A stretch of 64,000 nt of DNA from Anisakis pegreffii (Eukaryota; Nematoda; Chromadorea; Rhabditida; Anisakidae). Location: positions 1 through 64,000 of the forward strand of contig JAPYMA010000612.1 in NCBI GenBank assembly GCA_035041965.1, in the 5' to 3' direction. Position numbers and translations under genes: made by a program. Every line of letters begins with the position of its first letter. The stretch's first letter is position 1. The notes below the pieces were generated by a model. The model did no database searches. It had not been told where the DNA came from and saw nothing but the letters and a program-made list of their open reading frames with translations. Shown piece by piece: positions 60,992 through 64,000 of the stretch.

Positions 60992-63900
60992 ATGCAAGAA
61001 ATATCGATAGCCATCGTTCAGCTGCGTCAATCGGCACTTACGACGAATAAAATCACAAATAAAATTAATAATAGATTAAAATCGCAACCGTCTGAGAATG
61101 GCATATTAACGGCAAATGATTACGATATTCTGCTCATAAATGAACCATCTTCATCATCACGTGTTTCGAATCGTCTTCAGTTACCCTCCACTCGTGTCCC
61201 TCACAATGGACAGCCAGCCGAAGTAGCTCTCAATGCAGTTCGACATTTCTATACGATGTTATTTTTGATTTTCATTATTTTTTTAAATTTTCATCTATGC
61301 GTTTGTTTATCTGTTGATTTCTCATCGTTTTGTTAAATTCATGTCTTAGTTATGATTCATATATTCGCATAGCTAAAATTATGTTTTTTACCACATTTTC
61401 ATCTAGTCCATTCATTCCATTTCATTCTCGCATACTGAAGAATGGCTTTTTGATGCATGACTAATGTTGTGACCATAGTAATGTCTTTTCTTACCATAAA
61501 CATTATTCATTAAGGTCACAGTTTGGTAACTACGGTCTTATTTGCAATTATCGCTACCAAGTTGTGAATAATTTCAATCTCAGGAGAATACCGCGTCGTG
61601 CAGTTGCCATACCGTTGTGGGATAGTGCAGGGTCGAACGCAAATACCAAGGAGAGCCTTTTGTTTCCTGGCTCGCCACATCCACTTTTTTATTGTGTATC
61701 TGTCTTAGAAATGGGTGAGCCTTTTGCTCTATTGTTCAGTTCTTTTCAGCTGACCTTCATTCGTTCGGTCATTTAATTCTTCGAATGATGTTGAGTTTTG
61801 ATGATTCAAATTGTGAATATCACTATGCAGTTCGTTGCATTATATGCTTATGTGGCCTTTTAATTGTTCGCTTATTTGAATGCTGTCTTTCTCGTAGATA
61901 AAAATCCGAAAAAATGCACAGAAATGGGTCATTTCGAGAACTTGGCACATCTGCTAAACTGCTGTATGAGTGATAATGAGGTGTTCAATGCTGAAACAAT
62001 GCATCTAATATGTCGTCTCGAAGAGTTTGTTAATTTTTGCTATTTTGGACAAACATGATTTGCGATGCAATTTTTATATGGCATTGTTCTTTTCTTTTTT
62101 TTCCGAGATGCATGAAAAAAATTGGAGTGATTTGCAGTTGTTTCTGTTTAGATGGCTGAGGTTGGAACAACACCGTGATGAGAATTTTATTGCGAAACTT
62201 TTCAATCGTCCCATCTCGTTGAGCCGAATTCGGTCGTGTGCTCATAATCCAGCATACGATCCCGAGCAAACGATGTTATGCCATAAGTAAGCGGTTATCT
62301 CTTCTTTTTTTTTCAGACTCATATTTTTTTGTCCATTATTTAATCGCTTCTTGATTTTACTCATTTATTTCATGTGGTTTATAATTAAAGTGAAATTATG
62401 TGGTTAACTAAATGTTACAAAATTGAGATAATTTTGAGCAGTTTTCACCTTGATAGCGTTGCGATTCAAAATATCTACCCCTGTTTTTGGGATGGATCAA
62501 TTCTGCTTGGGAATTAGTTGCTGTTGAAAAAGATGGAAATGCTGTATGATTTCAGTATGATGGGACATGGGAAAAACGCTGAAGCACAACGAAAATCATG
62601 TGATCTTGCAGAGGAAGTGCGGCGGAGTAACGATGCGAGAGCACGCATGATCGGTGATGAGAAGTACGATATGTTCATCATGAATCCACTCTTCGGCTCT
62701 GGTCTACCATACAGTAAAAAAAATGAGGTGAATGCATTCTACTCACCGTGTCGCAAGCAATCCAATTAATGACTTCATGCAATCTGCTCAGAAACCAACC
62801 TTATGGATTATCTTTTAGGCACCCAATTATTTTGCAGCAGGACGTAAACAACGGTGTGGAACTTCGTTTTCATCACATTCGGTTTCCTCTGGTGAAAGTT
62901 GGTCGGAACAATTCCCGCTGCATAAAGCAGCGTATGATGATAACGTTGATGAAACAAAGTATTTTTGTTTGCTTTTCAGACGAACGACAATTTTTCAAAT
63001 GGATTTTGAATGATCTTCGAATAAGTTTCTAACAAGATTAAAATTCGTCTCAAGTTTCTAAGTAGAATTTTTCGAAGCGGAAACGAACAGTAGTTGTTAT
63101 ATTAGTCACCACTTACATTGAACGCTATTTATGGTCATTGTAAGCTAAAGAAATGGAAATTCAGGAAATTGTTGGCGAAAGGATTGACGGCAAATGAAGT
63201 GGATAACGCCTCATGGACACCGCTGCACTATTGTGCTTTTTACAACAATCTGAAAACAATGGAGGTAACTGAAATCAGTATTCGTCTAAAAGAAAGGAGA
63301 CGAATGGCGAAAGAGCGAATGAGTTATTGATCGGTGTTGTTGATCTTTTTTGAAGATAATATTTACAGAATTGTCTGTGAATCTATCAATAATATTTAAC
63401 TGCTTAAAGGAGTTGCTCATGAAAGGTAACCTAATGAGTAAATAGAGTAATCTATTTTCAAACGTAAATTGACAGAATTTGTAATTAGTTAAGTGAAGAG
63501 ATGATTTAAGGTCTTATTATTAAATACAAGCACAGACGTGAACGTACCAAACAAAGCTGGGTCGACTGCGTTACATTTTGCGGCGTTGCAGGCGAATGCC
63601 TATATGATTGAATTACTTCTATCACATTCTGCTATTAATGTGGTAGGTACATTTTGCTTTTATCTTCTATCTATTATTGTCTATTGTTTTATTGTGTCCA
63701 TCAGCATCACTATAAAACACTATAAAATTATGTGGCTCAGTTTATCACGGATTCCTTTGAAAACGACCGAAACTCTTCCAGACTCACATTACAAAGAAAT
63801 TTTTTGTAGATTATGCGTTGCTGTTGTTGTTGTGTTTACTGGTGCCATCAGTAGTGTGAGCAGAGATTCATGACCGCTGTTATGCTTTTCAGAATGCACG

Positions 63901-64000
63901 TGACTCGAAAGGACAACGCGCTTTGGATCTGTGTTCATGCGTCCCAAAAGCAGAATATCAGAAAGCGGCAAAATTGTTACGCGACTGGAATAAACTTGAT
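60992..64000 (+). CDS. kri-1: KRI-1/KRIT1 orthologue, N-terminal half (runs off the window)
   Basis: KRIT1 (CCM1) is a scaffold at cell junctions; in C. elegans KRI-1 acts in the intestine in germline-dependent longevity and germ-cell apoptosis. Exons: 60992-61222, 61584-61714, 61898-62024, 62152-62286, 62556-62727, 62819-62931, 63165-63264, 63511-63642 and 63893-64000 (continues). The Nudix-like N-terminus contains NDYDILLINEP and FPGSPHPLFYCV. NPAY (integrin/ICAP1-type) lies in SCAHNPAYDPEQ at 62245-62262. NPLF lies in MFIMNPLFGSGLPY. Ankyrin repeats follow: SWTPLHYCAFYNNLKTME, AGSTALHFAALQANAYMIELL and AKLLRDWNKLD. The FERM domain must lie beyond 64000. Phases agree from exon 2 onward. The join of exon 1 to exon 2 does not, so a small exon or different boundary is missing between 61222 and 61584. 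Confidence 0.9.

Overview
The window is nuclear DNA of a nematode, AT-rich and intron-rich. The evidence is the exon/intron style (TTTTCAG acceptors, mostly small exons), a family complement matching nematodes (multi-exon P-glycoprotein, copine, mGluR, Maf, KRI-1/KRIT1), and a run of TTAGGC, the nematode telomere unit, inside an interspersed element. I cannot fix the species; a parasitic clade III worm is possible but unproven. There are no prokaryotic features such as operons, Shine-Dalgarno sites or CRISPR.

Layout. 1-8218: mostly non-coding, with a GT microsatellite, a tRNA-like relic and a short tandem repeat. 8219-13447 (+): a divergent copine (C2A-C2B-vWA plus a long C-terminal tail); its first exon or exons were not found. 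13448-19846: no supported gene, one approximately 107-bp tandem duplication. 19847-23399 (+): a complete thiolase of about 394 aa in ten exons. 26765-38156 (+): a complete P-glycoprotein (ABCB) of about 1297 aa in 25 phase-consistent exons. 38690-38850: TA microsatellite. 39829-40933 (+): a two-exon Maf-type bZIP factor of 184 aa. 41990-42515: a dead mariner. 42888-53567 (-): a metabotropic glutamate receptor of about 1011 aa in 17 exons. 53568-60991: intergenic, with a foldback element carrying TTAGGC repeats, a GC-rich island and a long palindrome. 60992-64000 (+): the 5' half of a KRI-1/KRIT1 orthologue, running off the window.

The genes do not form one pathway. They are separate metazoan genes for membrane trafficking or signalling, acyl-CoA metabolism, xenobiotic efflux, transcription, glutamate signalling and a cell-junction/longevity scaffold. 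Exon joins were set by reading phase and protein-family similarity; where phases fail (copine 5' end, kri-1 exon 1 to exon 2) this is stated.

The most notable non-genic content is at least four families of DNA transposon relics: (1) elements with CTAGTGATG ends and GAACAG-rich interiors; (2) a near-perfect foldback with TTAGGC repeats in its loop; (3) elements with hAT-like CAGTGGTTCTC ends; (4) a mariner pseudogene. Several lie inside introns of the large genes. I saw no clear sign of a wholly new molecular system; the unusual points are residue changes in the copine and thiolase and the structure of these repeats.
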